Positions 7,628 through 17,065 of a stretch of DNA of 45,682 nucleotides are shown here, piece by piece. The DNA comes from Roseomonas rosulenta. Its GTDB lineage: Bacteria > Pseudomonadota > Alphaproteobacteria > Acetobacterales > Acetobacteraceae. The position numbers and the translations under genes were made by a program. Positions within the stretch are counted from its first letter, which is position 1; every line of letters begins with the position of its first letter. The notes beneath the pieces are model-generated. The model made no database searches. It was not told where the DNA came from and saw only the letters and a list, made by a program, of their open reading frames with translations. The stretch lies in the NCBI RefSeq assembly GCF_016106005.1, contig NZ_JACADR010000008.1:1-45682 (forward strand). Reading direction: 5' to 3'.

Positions 7628-8314
7628 ATGAAACCCTGGGACGGCATCATTTCGGCCGAGGAGCAGAGGGCCTATGGCGCCGCCGGCTTCGGCCGCGCGT
7701 CAGGACTCGGCCGGCGACCGGCGCTGCTGATCATCGACGTCCAGTACCGCACCGTCGGCACGCGCCCGATGCCCTTCTGGGACGCGATCAGGGAGTTCCC
7801 GACCTCCTGCGGCGAATGGGGCTGGGAGGCGGTGGGGCGGATGCAGACGCTGCTCGCGCTGTTTCGCGCGCGCGGATGGCCGGTGCTTTACCCGCACGTC
7901 TCGCCGAAGGAGAGCTTCGACCAGGGCCGGCTGGCGGAGAAGGTGCCGGCGCTGATGACCGTGGCGCGCAACGGCTACGACTTCGTCGAGGAGATCCGGC
8001 CGCAGCCAAAGGATATCCTGCTGCCTAAGAAGCATCCCAGCGCCTTCTTCGGCACGCCGCTCGCGAGCTACCTGATCGACCTCGGCGCTGACACCCTCGT
8101 CGTCACCGGCTGCACGACCAGCGGCTGCGTGCGCGGTTCCGTGGTCGATGGATTCGCCTACAACTTCAAGGTCGTCGTGCCGCATGATGCGGTTTACGAC
8201 CGCAGCCGCGTTTCCCACGCCGTGAACCTCTTCGACATGGCGTCCAAGTACGCGGACGTGATGAGCACAGCTGAATGCGCCGCTGCGTTGCAGGCGCTGC
8301 CGGCGGCGCGGTGA
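7628..8314 (+). CDS. Isochorismatase-family cysteine hydrolase (N-carbamoylsarcosine amidase-like)
   Basis: This 228-residue cytoplasmic hydrolase has the isochorismatase-fold triad: Asp37 in LLIIDVQ, Lys135 in KKHPSAFFGT, and the nucleophile Cys167 in GCTTSGCVRGS. Members with this pattern hydrolyse N-carbamoyl amino acids, ureidoacrylate or nicotinamide-like amides. GGAGG lies six bases before the ATG. The hydantoinase-like gene starts six bases after its stop. A hydantoin ring opened by the neighbour gives an N-carbamoyl acid, a plausible substrate for this enzyme. That two-step pathway is inferred and not proven by the sequence. Confidence 0.85.
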   Translation: MKPWDGIISAEEQRAYGAAGFGRASGLGRRPALLIIDVQYRTVGTRPMPFWDAIREFPTSCGEWGWEAVGRMQTLLALFRARGWPVLYPHVSPKESFDQGRLAEKVPALMTVARNGYDFVEEIRPQPKDILLPKKHPSAFFGTPLASYLIDLGADTLVVTGCTTSGCVRGSVVDGFAYNFKVVVPHDAVYDRSRVSHAVNLFDMASKYADVMSTAECAAALQALPAAR

Positions 8315-8319
8315 CGGCA

Positions 8320-9726
8320 ATGTCCTTCGACCTGCTGCTCGCCGGCGCGACCGTAGTGCTGCCCCGCGCCGCGGAGCCCGTGGCCTGCGACATCGCCGTG
8401 GCGGATGGCCGCATCGCCGCGCTGCTCGCGCCGGGCACGGATGTTCCGGCGCGAGAACGCGTGTCGCTGAAGGGCCTCGTCGTGCTGCCGGGCGCGATCG
8501 ACGCGCACCTCCATCTGGGGCACGGCAAGGACATCTCTCGCCCGCGGGTGCCCGGCGATGCCGACCAGGAGACCGCGGCGGCCGCCGCCGGCGGCATCAC
8601 CTGCTTCATCCCCTACCTGATGGCGACCGAGCCCTTCGTCACGCTCCTCGGCGACGTGATCGCGGTGACCGAGGCCGGGGCGCGTATCGACTTCGGCTAC
8701 CACCCGATCATCGCGACCGCAGCGCAGCTCGCCGAGGTCGAGGCCTGCATCCGCGACTGGGGCGCGCCGAGCTTCAAAATCTTCATGAACAACCGCGGCG
8801 GGGAAGGAAAGCGCCTGGGCCTGCCGGACATCGACGATGGCTTCCTGCTACGCCTGTGCGAAGCCGCCGCTGCGCATGGCGGCATGGTCTGCCCACACCC
8901 CGAGACGATTGAGATGGCCTGGGTGCTGCGCGAGCGCGTCATGCGCGACGACCCCGAAGGCCGCGGCGGGCTGGCCAGTTGGAACGCCACGCGCCCGCCC
9001 TTCGTCGAGGCCGACGCGGTGCAGCGCGCGACCTATGTCGCGAGGACCGCCGGCGCGCCGCTCTATGTCGTGCACACGTCCTCGGCCGAGGCGCTGGATG
9101 CCGCGCTGCGCCAGCGCGCCGCCGGTGCCCGTGTCTTCATCGAGACATGCCCGCACTACCTGACACATGACATCACCTGGCCGGGTGGTGTGACCGGCAA
9201 GATCAATCCGCCGCTGCGAGAGGCGACGGACCGCGAGGCGCTGTGGCGCGGGCTGCTCAACGGCAGCATCGATACTGTGGCGACCGACCACGTGCATCGC
9301 GACATCACGTCCAAGGAAGGTGGCATCTGGGCTGCCTCGCCCGGCTGCCCGGGCATGGAGACGATGCTGCCCGTGCTGCTCAGCGAGGGATATGCGAAGC
9401 GCAGCCTTAGCCTGCCACGAATCGCGGCGCTGACGGCGGGCAACCCGGCGCACGCCATGGGCCTCGACCACGCCAAGGGCGCGATCACGCCGGGTATGGA
9501 TGCGGATTTCGCGATCGTGGATCCCGCAGCGCGCTGGACGGTGACGCGGGATGCGGTGGTCAGTTCGGCAGGCTATTCGATCTACGAAGGCTGGGAACTG
9601 ACGGGGCGGGTCGTGCATACGCTCGTGCGTGGCCGCTTCGTCCTGCGAGAGGGTCTGCTCGGCGCGGCCGCGGTTGGGACCGGCAGATATATGCGCCGCA
9701 GGTTGAGGCATGCCACGCCCGCATAA
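8320..9726 (+). CDS. Dihydropyrimidinase/hydantoinase-like amidohydrolase
   Basis: This 468-residue amidohydrolase-superfamily enzyme has complete metal-site residues: His63 and His65 in DAHLHLGH, the carboxylated Lys153 in SFKIFMNN, His192 in CPHPET, His251 in VVHTSS and Asp322 in ATDHVH. These enzymes open cyclic amides such as hydantoins, dihydropyrimidines or allantoin. The ATG at 8320 is used here; a GTG at 8311 overlapping the upstream stop is the alternative start. It is coupled to the cysteine hydrolase before it, and it overlaps the GntR regulator by 17 bp. The substrate cannot be read from the sequence. Allantoinase or D-hydantoinase are both possible. Confidence 0.85.
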   Translation: MSFDLLLAGATVVLPRAAEPVACDIAVADGRIAALLAPGTDVPARERVSLKGLVVLPGAIDAHLHLGHGKDISRPRVPGDADQETAAAAAGGITCFIPYLMATEPFVTLLGDVIAVTEAGARIDFGYHPIIATAAQLAEVEACIRDWGAPSFKIFMNNRGGEGKRLGLPDIDDGFLLRLCEAAAAHGGMVCPHPETIEMAWVLRERVMRDDPEGRGGLASWNATRPPFVEADAVQRATYVARTAGAPLYVVHTSSAEALDAALRQRAAGARVFIETCPHYLTHDITWPGGVTGKINPPLREATDREALWRGLLNGSIDTVATDHVHRDITSKEGGIWAASPGCPGMETMLPVLLSEGYAKRSLSLPRIAALTAGNPAHAMGLDHAKGAITPGMDADFAIVDPAARWTVTRDAVVSSAGYSIYEGWELTGRVVHTLVRGRFVLREGLLGAAAVGTGRYMRRRLRHATPA

Positions 9727-10378
9727 GCCGGCACAGAGCCTGCGGGAGCACGCGCTCGGCACGATCCGGGAGCGCATCCTGAACCTGAGTTACCCGCCCG
9801 GCAGCCTGCTCTCGGAGAACCAGCTCGCCGAGGAGCTGAGGATCAGCCGGACGCCGGTGCGCGAGGCGCTCCGCGAACTGGCCGCAACAGGCCTGGTCCG
9901 CATCCTTCCGCAACGCGGCGTGGCGGTGTCCGAACCATCCGTCGAGGACATCATCGAGGTCTATCAGCTGCGCGAGCAGCTTGAATGTTTCGCAGCGCGC
10001 CTGGCCGCCGAGCACCTGATGCCGGCCGATGCTGGTACGCTTACGGCCGACCATGCAGATGCGCTGGCACATCTCGCCGCGGGGCGCCTGCCGGATGCCT
10101 ACGCTGCATCGGTCCGTCTGCATGAGCATATCATCGCCCTGACACGCAATACGCGGTTGGCCCGCTTCATGCGTCAGCTGGGCGATCAGGTTCACCGCTT
10201 CGGCCTCATGACGTTGCGGCAGGGCCGCGCGCCCCGCGCGCTCGAAGAACACGGGCGGATCATCGGAGCGATCCTGGCCAGGGACGGCCCGGCAGCCGAG
10301 ATGCTGATGCGCGAGCACCTGCGCGCCGACTGCGACATCGCGCTGCAGGCGATACTGCCGACCGGCTCAAGAGATTAG
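9710..10378 (+). CDS. GntR-family (FCD) transcriptional regulator
   Basis: This 222-residue regulator has an N-terminal winged helix (ENQLAEELRISRTPVREALRELAATGLV) followed by an all-helical FCD effector domain. The FCD metal-binding positions include an Asp-x4-Arg-like start (EVYQLREQLECFAARLA) and later His residues (LHEHII, EEHGRI). FCD regulators usually sense small carboxylates or amides and repress adjacent catabolic genes. It overlaps the 3' end of the hydantoinase gene, so it belongs to the same transcript. Its probable target is the palindrome at 7436-7447. The 145 bp after it, up to the convergent adaptor gene, hold no gene I can see. Confidence 0.85.
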   Translation: MPRPHKPAQSLREHALGTIRERILNLSYPPGSLLSENQLAEELRISRTPVREALRELAATGLVRILPQRGVAVSEPSVEDIIEVYQLREQLECFAARLAAEHLMPADAGTLTADHADALAHLAAGRLPDAYAASVRLHEHIIALTRNTRLARFMRQLGDQVHRFGLMTLRQGRAPRALEEHGRIIGAILARDGPAAEMLMREHLRADCDIALQAILPTGSRD

Positions 10379-10523
10379 CGCCGTACGCATGCAACGAGGC
10401 GCCGCCCGAGAGGCTGGGGCAGGCTGCTCCGTGAACCGCAGCGTGCATCCGTGGTTGGTCGGCGAACGTAGGGGCGGATCGTGGCGGAGGGAGTGCGCCC
10501 GGATCCGACCCGTCGCCGATGGC

Positions 10524-11717
10524 TTACCTTGTGCGGCTGACGCGGCTACCGTCGCGCAGCGTGCTCGGCGGGAACAGAATGACGGTCTCGCCGGCCGACA
10601 AGCCGCCTGAGATCATGGCACTGCGGGCCGCGCGCCGGGCTACTGCGACCTGTCGCTCGCGCGCTACGCCGTCCTGCACGACATAGGCAGCCCAGCCGGC
10701 GCCCCGCCGAAAAAGCGCGCTGACCGGCACCAGAACAGCGTCCTCGATCGCCTCGACCATGATGCGCGCATCCACGCGGAACCCGTCACCGAGCGCCGCC
10801 CAGCGCTCTCGGGGGCTGACGAGGTCGACCAACACCCACACCCGCTGCTCCTCGACGCCGAGCGCCGAGACCCGGGTAAAGGCGCCAGGTTCGACCCGCC
10901 TGACGCGGCCTTCCAGCGGAACGGGCCCGCCCCACCTCTCGATGGCGACCGGCGCGCCGGGGCGGATGCCGACCGCTTCGGTGGTGAGGACATCCACCAC
11001 CACTTCCAGGTCCGCCGGATCGCCGAGTTCGAGCAACGACGCGCCGGAGGCGACGACCGCCTCACTCTCCTGCAGCACGCGCAGCACGTGCGCGGCGACG
11101 GGCGCACGCACCTCATGGCGCTCCAGGCCACCCTCCGGCGCGTCGGCCGATGCGAGCAAAGCGCGCGCCTGGTCCAACTCGTGTTCGGCGGCGTGCCTGC
11201 GGCGTTCTGCAGCGAGCATGTCTCGCGCGGCCGTGCGCTCGGCCAGCTCCGCACGCTCCAACTGCTGAAGCGGCGCCGTGCCTCGCGCGTGTAGGGCGCG
11301 CACCCGGGCGGCATCCGCCTCCGCCTGGGCCTGCTGGGCGGCGGCGCGCTCCACCAGGACGCCGGCCTGCTGCAACATGGCCTCCGCCGCACCCGCACGC
11401 TCCTCCGCCTCGCGCCGCGCGCGGGGGCTGAGCAGGGCCGAAGGCGCGGCCAGGATCTCCGCGACCAGGTCGCCGCGCCCGACGGTGTCGCCGGCGCGCA
11501 CGCCCAGGCGCAGCACGCGCCCGGCGACAGGGGCGGAGACGACATAGCGTTCGCGCACACGCGTGCGGCCGTCCTCCTCCACCACGGCCTCGAAGCGGCC
11601 GCGCATGACCTGCTCCGTCTCGACAGGCACTGGCCGCTGGCGGAAGGCAAGGAGCGCGCCGCCCACCGCCAGAAGGACGGAAGCGGCGATCAGCGCCCGG
11701 CGAAGATGCCGCCCCAT
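10524..11717 (-). CDS. HlyD/MacA-type periplasmic adaptor of an ABC exporter
   Basis: The 397-residue membrane-fusion protein has one N-terminal membrane anchor (LIAASVLLAVGGALLAF). A split lipoyl half-domain (YVVSAPVAGRVLRLGV) follows, then a long alpha-hairpin coiled coil rich in Ala, Glu and Arg (~95-215). The second lipoyl half (HEVRAPVAAHVLRV) and a beta-barrel/membrane-proximal domain complete the protein. It would bridge the inner-membrane permease to an outer-membrane channel, which is not encoded nearby. It starts 3 bp after the permease stop and is last in the operon ATPase-permease-adaptor. Confidence 0.85.
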   Translation of the reverse strand: MGRHLRRALIAASVLLAVGGALLAFRQRPVPVETEQVMRGRFEAVVEEDGRTRVRERYVVSAPVAGRVLRLGVRAGDTVGRGDLVAEILAAPSALLSPRARREAEERAGAAEAMLQQAGVLVERAAAQQAQAEADAARVRALHARGTAPLQQLERAELAERTAARDMLAAERRRHAAEHELDQARALLASADAPEGGLERHEVRAPVAAHVLRVLQESEAVVASGASLLELGDPADLEVVVDVLTTEAVGIRPGAPVAIERWGGPVPLEGRVRRVEPGAFTRVSALGVEEQRVWVLVDLVSPRERWAALGDGFRVDARIMVEAIEDAVLVPVSALFRRGAGWAAYVVQDGVARERQVAVARRAARSAMISGGLSAGETVILFPPSTLRDGSRVSRTR

Positions 11718-11720
11718 CGC

Positions 11721-14081
11721 TCAATCCCTCGCCTTCAGGGCGGCGACCAGGTCGAGCCGGTCGATGCGTCGCCGCACCGCCACCGCACTGGCGAGTGCCG
11801 CGCCCAGCACGACGAGCGCGGCCGTGACGAAGGTGGCCGGGCTGATCGCAGCCGGGACGTCGAAGCTCTCATTGTCCCGCGCGCCCAGGATCAGCTCGAC
11901 GATCCACTGCGCCAGAACGAGCCCGAGCGGTACCGCGATGAGAACGGCCAGCGCCAGTTCTGCGAGCAGGATCCGCGCCACCTCCTGTCGTGTGAAGCCG
12001 AGGACCCTGAGGCTCGCCATTTCCCAGCCCCGCTCCTGCAGCGCGACGCGCGCGCTGTTGTAGACCACGCCGACCGCGATGATGACGCCGAAGCCGGTCA
12101 GCGTCACGGCGCTGGTCAGCACGAGGCCGGCGATCACCTCATCGAAGACGCGCAGCCACACCGCCTTCACATTGGTGACCGCGACGCGCGGCCGCTCCGC
12201 CAGCTGCTGCCACAGCGCCTGCACCTCCTGAGGGTCCACGCGCAGCGCGACATGGGAGACCAGGTCGTCCTCGCGCATCAGCCGGTTGAGCGCGCCGATC
12301 TCCATCAGCGCGCTGAACCCGATGATGTCCTCGACCAGCGCGGCCACCGGCAGGTCATGGACACGGCGCGCGCCCTCCAGCACCTCGACCTGCACCGAGT
12401 CGCCTTCCCGGACGCCGAGCCGCTCGGCCAGCCGCCGGCTGAGCGCCAGGCCCTGCTGCGGGATCGGCACCGGGCGGAGATCGGCATCCCGGGGAACACG
12501 AAGCTCCGCGCCCTCCGGGAGACCGGTTAGGGCGAGGAGGCGGCTGCGCTGCGCAGCCCGAAGCCGCACCGGCACGATGCGATGGCCCTCCGCGGCGAGC
12601 ACGCCGGGAAGGCGCGCCATCTCGCGCACGGCGCGGGAGGGGCGCGGGTCGGTGAGCGCCACGAAGGCGTCGCCGCGCTCGATGCGGTCGAACTGCAGCT
12701 CCACCATGCTGTCCATCGCGTCCCACCAGAACAGGCCGAGCACCACCATCGGCACCGCCATCGCGATGCCGAGGACAGTGAGGAGGGTGCGCAGCGGGCG
12801 ACCGAGCAAGCCACGCAGCGGGATCTTGGCCCTGGCCCCGACCCGGCGGCCCCAGCGGCCGAGCGTGACCCCGCCGAAATCGGCCGGGCGCGGCGGGCGC
12901 AATCCCTCAGCGGCGGGCAGGCGGAGGATCCGCCGCAGCGCGGCCAGCACGCCGAGCAGCGCCACCGCGAAGCTGGCCGCCGCCGCGAGCAGGGGCAGCC
13001 GGGCCGGCAGCAGGTAGGGCATCTCCGGGAAGCGAAAGAAGGGACGGTAGTTGCCGAGCATGCCCGCGCCCATCCAGGCCCCGGCCGCGATGCCGAACAC
13101 CGAGCCCAGCGCACAGACTACGGCGACGAACTTCGCGTAGTGGGCGGCGATCGGAAAGGACGGGTAGCCGAGCGCCTTGAGCGCCGCGACCTGCTCGCGC
13201 TGAGCCTCCACCATCCGGCCCAGCACGACGTTCAGCAGGAAGGCGGCGATGCCGAAGAAGACCAGCGGAACGGTGACCGCGAGCGTGCGCTGCTCGGCCA
13301 GTTCGTCCTCCAGGAAGCGGTGCGAGGGCTGGTCGCGCCGTCCATAGGCGCCGCGACCGCCCCAGGGCTGCAGCAGCAGGTCGAGCTCCGCGATCACCTC
13401 AGGTTCCGAGGCGCCGGGGGCCAGGGTCAGCACCACCTCATTGAAGGCGCCCTGCATGTCGAAGGCGCGCGATGCCCCTTCCTCGTTCACCCAGAGCACG
13501 AGGAAGCCGCGATCGTCCGGCAGGGGATTGCCCGGGCGCGAGGTGAAGACGAACTCCGGCGAATGGGCGATGCCGCTGATGCGGAAGCGCTCGCGTCGGC
13601 CGTTCAGTATGACGGCGATCTCGTCGCCCGGGCGCACCTGCCAGGCCTCCGCAAAGGCGGCATGGATCACCGCCTCGTCGTGTCGTGTCGGCTCGGGCAG
13701 CCGGCCGGCAAGCAACCAGAGCCTGTTGAGCGCCGGTTGCTCCCCGTTGGCCGGAAGAGACAGCACACGCCCAGCGACCGGCACCTCCCCCCCGGGCCAA
13801 TCAACGCGAGCCTCGCCGCTGACGCGCGCTTCTGTGAGCGCCACGCCCGGGATCTCCCCGATCCGGCTCAGCAGCGTGCGGGGCGCGCGCTTCACCTCGG
13901 CAGAGACCTCCGCGAAGCGGCTCTCCGCATAGAAGGTCTGCTGCGCCTCGCGGAGCGAGAGGAAGCTGCTGACCGACATCACCAGCACCGCGACCCCGGC
14001 GCCGATCAGCAGCGCGATGGTGAGGACCTGGCCGCGCAGCGCCCGGACATCGCGCAGCACCTTGCGGTCCAGCACCCTCAC
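11721..14081 (-). CDS. MacB/FtsX-family ABC transporter permease
   Basis: This 786-residue inner-membrane protein has an N-terminal helix ([21 protein letters not shown]), then a large periplasmic domain. Two FtsX-type helix groups follow, one around [23 protein letters not shown] and one near the C terminus ([22 protein letters not shown]). This duplicated layout is the large-permease version seen in DevC- or LolCE-like exporters. The GTG at 14081 is chosen because GGAGGAG precedes it and its GTGA overlaps the ATPase stop; a TTG at 14105 is weaker. The operon context indicates export or extraction of a hydrophobic or envelope-linked molecule. The substrate is unknown. Confidence 0.85.
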   Translation of the reverse strand: MRVLDRKVLRDVRALRGQVLTIALLIGAGVAVLVMSVSSFLSLREAQQTFYAESRFAEVSAEVKRAPRTLLSRIGEIPGVALTEARVSGEARVDWPGGEVPVAGRVLSLPANGEQPALNRLWLLAGRLPEPTRHDEAVIHAAFAEAWQVRPGDEIAVILNGRRERFRISGIAHSPEFVFTSRPGNPLPDDRGFLVLWVNEEGASRAFDMQGAFNEVVLTLAPGASEPEVIAELDLLLQPWGGRGAYGRRDQPSHRFLEDELAEQRTLAVTVPLVFFGIAAFLLNVVLGRMVEAQREQVAALKALGYPSFPIAAHYAKFVAVVCALGSVFGIAAGAWMGAGMLGNYRPFFRFPEMPYLLPARLPLLAAAASFAVALLGVLAALRRILRLPAAEGLRPPRPADFGGVTLGRWGRRVGARAKIPLRGLLGRPLRTLLTVLGIAMAVPMVVLGLFWWDAMDSMVELQFDRIERGDAFVALTDPRPSRAVREMARLPGVLAAEGHRIVPVRLRAAQRSRLLALTGLPEGAELRVPRDADLRPVPIPQQGLALSRRLAERLGVREGDSVQVEVLEGARRVHDLPVAALVEDIIGFSALMEIGALNRLMREDDLVSHVALRVDPQEVQALWQQLAERPRVAVTNVKAVWLRVFDEVIAGLVLTSAVTLTGFGVIIAVGVVYNSARVALQERGWEMASLRVLGFTRQEVARILLAELALAVLIAVPLGLVLAQWIVELILGARDNESFDVPAAISPATFVTAALVVLGAALASAVAVRRRIDRLDLVAALKARD

Positions 14082-14848
14082 CAGACGAGCTCCTCCGGCG
14101 CGCAACGGTTGCCATTCGCTTCGATCGACACGATGCGCCCGCCGCCCATGCGCAGCACCCGGTCGGCCATGCCGGCGATCGCCGCGTTATGGGTGATGAC
14201 CACCGTCGTCGCCCCGACCTCGCGGTTGGCCCGCGCGATGGCCGAGAGCACGAGCTTGCCCGTCTCGACGTCGAGCGCCCCGGTGGGCTCGTCGCAGAGC
14301 AGGGCGTCGGGCCGCTTGACGATGGCGCGCGCAACCGCGACGCGCTGCTGCTCGCCGCCGGAGAGCTGGCCGGGGAAGTGGTCGAGGCGGCGCGAGAGGC
14401 CGACGAGCGCGAGCGCCTCCTCTGGCTGCATCGGGTCGCGCGCGATCTCGGCGACGAGTTCGACATTCTCGCGGGCGGTGAGGCTCGGGATGAGGTTGTA
14501 GAACTGGAAGACGAAGCCGACGTGGTCGCGCCGGTAGGCTGTAAGCGCCGCCTCGTCTGCGCCGGCCAGCTCGTGGTCCCGCCACGCGGCGCGGCCGGAG
14601 GTTGGCGCATCGAGGCCGCCAAGGATGTTCAAGAGGGTGGATTTACCGGAGCCGGACGGGCCGAGCAGCACCACGAACTCGCCCTGCATGATGTCGAGGT
14701 CGAGGTCGCGCAGCGCATGCACAGTGGCGTCGCCGGTGCCGTAGCTCTTGCACAACCCGCGTGCGACGAAGACCGGGGGCACGCCGGTCGGGTGCGCTAC
14801 GTCGGCCATCTTGGTCATCGCCATGGCGTGCAGGATGCCACGCTTCAT
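14078..14848 (-). CDS. LolD/MacB-type ABC transporter ATPase
   Basis: The nucleotide-binding subunit has Walker [10 protein letters not shown], the Q-loop in [14 protein letters not shown], the signature [14 protein letters not shown], Walker [13 protein letters not shown] and the H-loop VITHN. The [10 protein letters not shown] segment is typical of the MacB/LolD/FtsE group that pairs with FtsX-fold permeases. Four in-frame ATGs near the start (14848, 14824, 14818, 14809) make the exact N terminus uncertain, since no clear ribosome binding site stands out. It is first of three genes and overlaps the permease start by four bases. Downstream genes complete a tripartite exporter. Confidence 0.85.
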   Translation of the reverse strand: MKRGILHAMAMTKMADVAHPTGVPPVFVARGLCKSYGTGDATVHALRDLDLDIMQGEFVVLLGPSGSGKSTLLNILGGLDAPTSGRAAWRDHELAGADEAALTAYRRDHVGFVFQFYNLIPSLTARENVELVAEIARDPMQPEEALALVGLSRRLDHFPGQLSGGEQQRVAVARAIVKRPDALLCDEPTGALDVETGKLVLSAIARANREVGATTVVITHNAAIAGMADRVLRMGGGRIVSIEANGNRCAPEELVW

Positions 14849-14995
14849 GACCGAGTGGCCACGATCCCGCCGGGCGGGCGTATCCTCAGGCTGGGACGCT
14901 CAGCCTTTCCGCTGCGGCAGCAAGCCGCAGAGCGCGATGTCGCCGGCCACGAAATCGCGCCGCAGCACACTTCTTTGTTTTCAACCTTGGGATGG

Positions 14996-15012
14996 TCGGA
15001 TTCGTCATCCGA
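14996..15012. terminator. Small hairpin between the ABC operon and the VIT gene
   Basis: TCGGAT-TCGTC-ATCCGA forms a 6-bp stem just past the end of the minus-strand VIT gene. There is no T-run after it on either strand, so it is a weak terminator candidate. The 190-bp gap 14849-15038 contains no gene I can support. Confidence 0.25.
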
Positions 15013-15038
15013 TCCAGCCTCAGCGGTGCCTGCGCCGA

Positions 15039-15740
15039 CTACACCACTGTGCCGAACAACGCTCCGATACCCGCCGTCAATGCCATCGCGAGCGGGCCCC
15101 AGGAGGTCAGCCGCGCCGTGGCGCGAAGCACTTTGGCGCCACCCGCCTGCGCCCCGAGCGCCCCCAGCAGGGCCAGAGAAGCCAGCGATGCGCACGAGAC
15201 GATCCATACGAGCAGATGCGGCGGCGCGATGACCACCTTCAGCAGGGGCATGGCGGCGCCCACGGCGAAGGTTGCCGCCGATGTCAGTGCTGCCTGGATG
15301 GGCCGCGCGGTGGTGATCTCGGACATCCCGAGCTCGTCCTGTGCATGTGCCGCCAGGGCATTCTTGGCCATCAGCTGCTCGGCCACCTGCCGGGCCAACG
15401 CGCGGTCCACCGCACGACGGACGTAGATCTGGGCCAGTTCCTCATGTTCGAAGGCAGGGTTGTCCCGAGGCTCTTGGGTTTCCCGGGCCAAGTAGGCCTG
15501 TTCCGTGTCGGATTGGGAACCGACAGAGACGTACTCTCCTGCCGCCATCGATATCGCACCCGCGACCAACCCAGCCGCGCCAGCGATCAGGATGTCAGTC
15601 TGCGTGGCCGCTGCCACAGCGACGCCGACGATCAGGCTGGCGGTCGAGACGATGCCGTCATTGGCTCCGAGGACCGCCGCCCGCAGCCAACCGATCCGCG
15701 AGACGAGATGACGTTCAGGGTGTAGGTGCAGGTGCGGCAT
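15039..15740 (-). CDS. VIT1/CCC1-family Fe2+/Mn2+ transporter
   Basis: The 233-residue membrane protein starts MPHLHLHPERHLVSRIGWLRAA at the ATG 15740, preceded by AAGGAAG. It carries the VIT signatures GANDGIVSTASLIVGVAVA and AAGEYVSVGSQSD, a charged Glu/His-rich cytoplasmic insert (EPRDNPAFEHEELAQIY), and three more helices. VIT/CCC1 proteins export ferrous iron or manganese from the cytoplasm, and the acidic insert binds metal in plant VIT1. It lies 82 bp downstream of the multihaem cytochrome on the same strand and is probably its co-transcribed last partner. This context suggests a link between metal redox chemistry and transport. The gene shows no damage, unlike its upstream neighbours. 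Confidence 0.85.
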   Translation of the reverse strand: MPHLHLHPERHLVSRIGWLRAAVLGANDGIVSTASLIVGVAVAAATQTDILIAGAAGLVAGAISMAAGEYVSVGSQSDTEQAYLARETQEPRDNPAFEHEELAQIYVRRAVDRALARQVAEQLMAKNALAAHAQDELGMSEITTARPIQAALTSAATFAVGAAMPLLKVVIAPPHLLVWIVSCASLASLALLGALGAQAGGAKVLRATARLTSWGPLAMALTAGIGALFGTVV

Positions 15741-15822
15741 CGGGCTTCCTTCACGGGTCGACGTTACCTCAATCATTTTCTTGGCCGCCGCGTCCCTCAC
15801 GACGATCACGTCCCCCGCGGCC

Positions 15823-16503
15823 TTAAGGCTCGCCATGGGCGCTGCGATGGCAGGACACGCAGTTCTGGAAGTCCCGGATTCCCTCCCGCAGTTGCTTGGC
15901 ACTAATGCGGTCAGGCCGATGCTCATGGCAGTCATAGCAGGTATAGCGACTGGTATCGTTGTGCACGTGGCAGGTTGCGCAGGGCGCATTGTGATCACGG
16001 TCGAGCACGAAGAGCCGCGCGTGATCGAAGGTGGCCGGCGTCCAGCGCACGGTGCTGTAGCACTGCGCGCATCCCGTGGTGAGATCACGATGAAACGCGG
16101 TTGCCGGCGCCGTATGGCAGCTGGCGCAATTCGCCTGCGTCGCGGGTTGCAGCAGCGCGTGCAAGAACGTCATGTGCGTGCTTTGACTGATCCGCGAGCC
16201 CTGATGCTCACTGTGATAGGCGACGCAATTCTGCGCGACCAGTTGCTGATGGAGTGGCGTCCGCGCCAGCGCCACCCCAGTGGTGGGGCGCGCGCCGATA
16301 TCCGCGACAGCGTGGCAGCTGACGCAGCGATCCGCCGCAGCGCCGCGCAGTGGCGCGTGGCACGCGAAGCAATCCGTCGTCGGTTGCGCATGCGCCGGCA
16401 ACAGCGGGCCCGCGCTGATCATCAGATGCGGGTAGATGAAGGTGAGCGCCACGATCACCGCCAGGTTGGCCACGACGATCAGCATGATCCAGGGACGCTT
16501 CAT
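15823..16503 (-). CDS. Periplasmic multihaem cytochrome c with eight haem sites, two mutated
   Basis: The 226-residue protein starts MKRPWIMLIVVANLAVIVAL, an uncleaved anchor or signal. Its eight haem sites in order are CFACH, CVSCH, CVAYH, CASCH, CAQCY, CATCH, CYDCH and CVSCH. Site 3 has lost its second Cys (codon TAT where TGT/TGC is expected) and site 5 has lost its axial His (TAC for CAC). Each change is one transition. The flanks are normal (HSEHQG after site 3; WTPATFDH after site 5), so these were once functional sites. The ATG overlaps the cytochrome b stop as ATGA. The protein would accept electrons from the cytochrome b in the periplasm. Haem ligation at the two altered sites should fail or be unusual. 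Confidence 0.8.
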   Translation of the reverse strand: MKRPWIMLIVVANLAVIVALTFIYPHLMISAGPLLPAHAQPTTDCFACHAPLRGAAADRCVSCHAVADIGARPTTGVALARTPLHQQLVAQNCVAYHSEHQGSRISQSTHMTFLHALLQPATQANCASCHTAPATAFHRDLTTGCAQCYSTVRWTPATFDHARLFVLDRDHNAPCATCHVHNDTSRYTCYDCHEHRPDRISAKQLREGIRDFQNCVSCHRSAHGEP

Positions 16504-17065
16504 CGCCAGCCCCAGAACAGGAAGACGGTGAGGATATGCGCCGTCGCCAGGACGGCGAATGCCAGGGTGATCGGGATGTGAACCACCCGCCATTGCTTGA
16601 TGACGTCGAAGGTCAGGCTGTCCCAGTAGAGCCGTTCCTCGATGGCGCTCGAAGCCAGTCCCTCGTCGCGCAAATCCCGGCGACTGGCCTCGATGCGCCG
16701 TCGCGACCGCTGCAGCAGGTACTTGCCCGTCAGCCCGCTGGCGACATTGACGAGCATCGCCCAGACCGCCAGCCAGGCGAGGATCGCGTTGAAGTGGATG
16801 CCGGCATGGACCAGCACCAGCAGCGACCCGGCCCAGGCCATCCATTCATGTCGCCGCAGAAGCTGCGCCGGATTGCCTGTCGTGATCCGCTCGTGCTTGC
16901 GCAGCGAGGCCAGGATCAGCGCCGTGCCGGGAATGGCGAGGTAGCGGCCGATCCAGACCGTATCGTCGAGGTGCAGCACGGCATCGAGGATCAGCGCCGC
17001 GGCGGCCAGGCCGCCAGCTTCAGCAGGAAGGGCAGGACCTCGCGGTTGATCAGGCTGCCGGTCAT
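16500..17065 (-). pseudogene. Four-helix dihaem cytochrome b, frameshifted near the N terminus
   Basis: The natural start is the ATG at 17065 (MTGSLINREVLPFLLKLAA), which overlaps the reductase stop. That frame ends after 22 residues. The body continues one frame over as LAAAALILDAVLHLDDTVW, with the switch around 17005-17018. The total of 566 bp, one short of a multiple of three, indicates a single lost base. The body has four hydrophobic helices and paired histidines (HEWMAW, VHAGIHFN, VVHIPIT, TAHILTV), suitable for two b haems. It would carry electrons from the reductase across the inner membrane to the cytochrome c. A sequencing error in a G/C-rich stretch is the main alternative to true inactivation. 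Confidence 0.7.

Noticed and set aside
10379-10523. Structured RNA between the GntR and adaptor genes
   Set aside because: No convincing stem-loop system; the stretch is simply GC-rich.
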